NCBI GenBank assembly: GCA_943326025.2
Contig: CALPRR020000040.1
Span: 1-15,225 of the forward strand
DNA: 15,225 nucleotides
Reading direction: 5' to 3'
Source: Candidatus Kuenenia stuttgartensis
GTDB taxonomy: Bacteria > Bacteroidota > Bacteroidia > Flavobacteriales_D > Crocinitomicaceae
Under the pieces are notes generated by a model, which ran no database searches, was not told the DNA's origin, and saw only the letters and a list, made by a program, of their open reading frames with translations. Positions 14,921 through 15,225 of the stretch are shown one piece after another. A program made the translations under genes and the position numbers. Numbering within the stretch: the first letter of the stretch is position 1; every line of letters starts with the position of its first letter.

Positions 14921-15025
14921 GATTTTGTAAATTTTAGATTATAACTTTAAATTAGCAATTGGTTACGAATTATAACTGCTTATTAATTTTGAATTTTAGA
15001 TTATGAATGGTAATTTTAAAATTGA
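14921..15025. repeat. Heptad-periodic AT-rich repeat region between divergent secreted-protein genes
   Basis: Read in 7-nt steps from 14921, column 2 is mostly A and column 5 mostly T for about fifteen units; the clearest run is 14984-15025. A 13-bp exact copy, AATTTTAGATTAT, occurs at 14930-14942 and 14992-15004. The start-to-start distance is 62 nt, so these two copies are not in the same heptad phase. The block fills most of the 143-bp gap and resembles those at 1693-1727 and 5309-5343. Confidence 0.45.
14959..14991 (+). promoter_or_regulatory. Candidate promoter for the CocE/NonD-type hydrolase
   Basis: TTG at 14959-14961 and TAATTTTG at 14984-14991, 22 nt apart, fit the Bacteroidota -33/-7 arrangement. 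The leader would be about 60 nt. The -7 octamer lies inside the heptad repeat, so part of the match could be chance. Confidence 0.35.
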
Positions 15026-15057
15026 TTTTTTTTTCAATCAATAAATATAACAAATCG

Positions 15058-15225
15058 ATGAAAAGTTTAATGTTTCTATTATTTACTTTGAGTTTTACTC
15101 AATTATTTGGTATAATGACACCTACACAAGTTGTTATGATTCCAATGAGAGATGGAAAATCTTTAGCTGCGGATATTTATATTCCAAATACAATTACGAG
15201 TGGTTCAACGATCTTAATTCAAACA
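15058..15225 (+). CDS. CocE/NonD-family (X-Pro dipeptidyl-peptidase-like) hydrolase, 3'-truncated
   Basis: Only 56 codons are in the window; the frame is open to the right edge. Residues 1-18 form a signal peptide (Lys, then a Leu/Phe-rich core, ending LFG). The mature N terminus reads VVMIPMRDGKSLAADIYIP (residues 25-43), the opening strand signature of CocE/NonD acyl esterases and X-Pro dipeptidyl-peptidase S15 proteins. TILIQT follows, where the family has the strand leading to an RTPY-like motif. These are alpha/beta hydrolases acting on esters or N-acyl/peptide bonds. The catalytic Ser, Asp and His lie beyond the edge, so activity cannot be judged. The ATG at 15058 suits the signal peptide and no closer start fits. 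Confidence 0.78.
   Translation, partial: MKSLMFLLFTLSFTQLFGIMTPTQVVMIPMRDGKSLAADIYIPNTITSGSTILIQT

Noticed and set aside
1..15225. CRISPR array, tRNA or rRNA genes, insertion sequences, prophage or defence genes
   Set aside because: No spaced identical repeats of 24-40 bp, no cloverleaf or rRNA signatures, no transposase or integrase motifs were seen in any frame.

Overview
The window is an AT-rich stretch of bacterial chromosome, about one third G+C by eye. It reads as a member of the Bacteroidota, most likely the Flavobacteriales. Four things point there: the trpE-G-D-C-F-B-A gene order; an oversized SecA (1120 aa) with an extra N-terminal insertion and a C-terminal zinc motif; -7 promoter elements of the form TAnnTTTG with A-rich sequence, not Shine-Dalgarno sites, ahead of start codons; and signal peptides ending in FSQ-like residues. 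I cannot name the genus from this sequence.

Bases 1-6081 hold a tightly packed tryptophan operon on the + strand. It starts inside trpE (5' end outside the window) and runs trpG, trpD, trpC, trpF, trpB, trpA, giving every enzyme from chorismate to L-tryptophan. Gaps are 4-5 bp or a 4-bp ATGA overlap, except before trpD and trpA. In those two gaps there is a 7-nt-periodic AT-rich repeat. The trp promoter and any leader control lie upstream of the window.

Bases 6116-7483 on the - strand hold an OmpR/PhoB-type response regulator followed with no gap by tsaB (tRNA t6A synthesis). A 423-bp gene-free region (7484-7906) separates it from a second, divergent OmpR/PhoB-type regulator (7907-8590). Neither regulator has a histidine kinase next to it. 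The gap holds a probable minus-strand leader RNA: a hairpin that pairs fully only when transcribed toward the first regulator, lying downstream of a TAGATTTG promoter element. It also holds an 11-nt-spaced direct repeat that could be a regulator binding site.

Bases 8594-12664 hold a shared bidirectional terminator with a 27-bp perfect stem, then secA and a small DUF1905/YdeI-like gene, both on the - strand. Bases 12784-13782 (+) encode a fumarylacetoacetase-type hydrolase with its own promoter and terminator. Bases 13850-14914 (-) encode a secreted protein of unknown function with repeat units resembling YD/WD-type beta repeats. Divergent from it, the start of a CocE/NonD-type secreted acyl hydrolase (15058 onward) runs off the right edge.

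The region is mainly housekeeping and metabolic. I see no phage, transposon, CRISPR, toxin-antitoxin or defence genes, no rRNA or tRNA, and no obvious undescribed multi-gene system. The most interesting signals are non-coding: the structured leader ahead of the first response regulator and the heptad-periodic repeats placed between genes.
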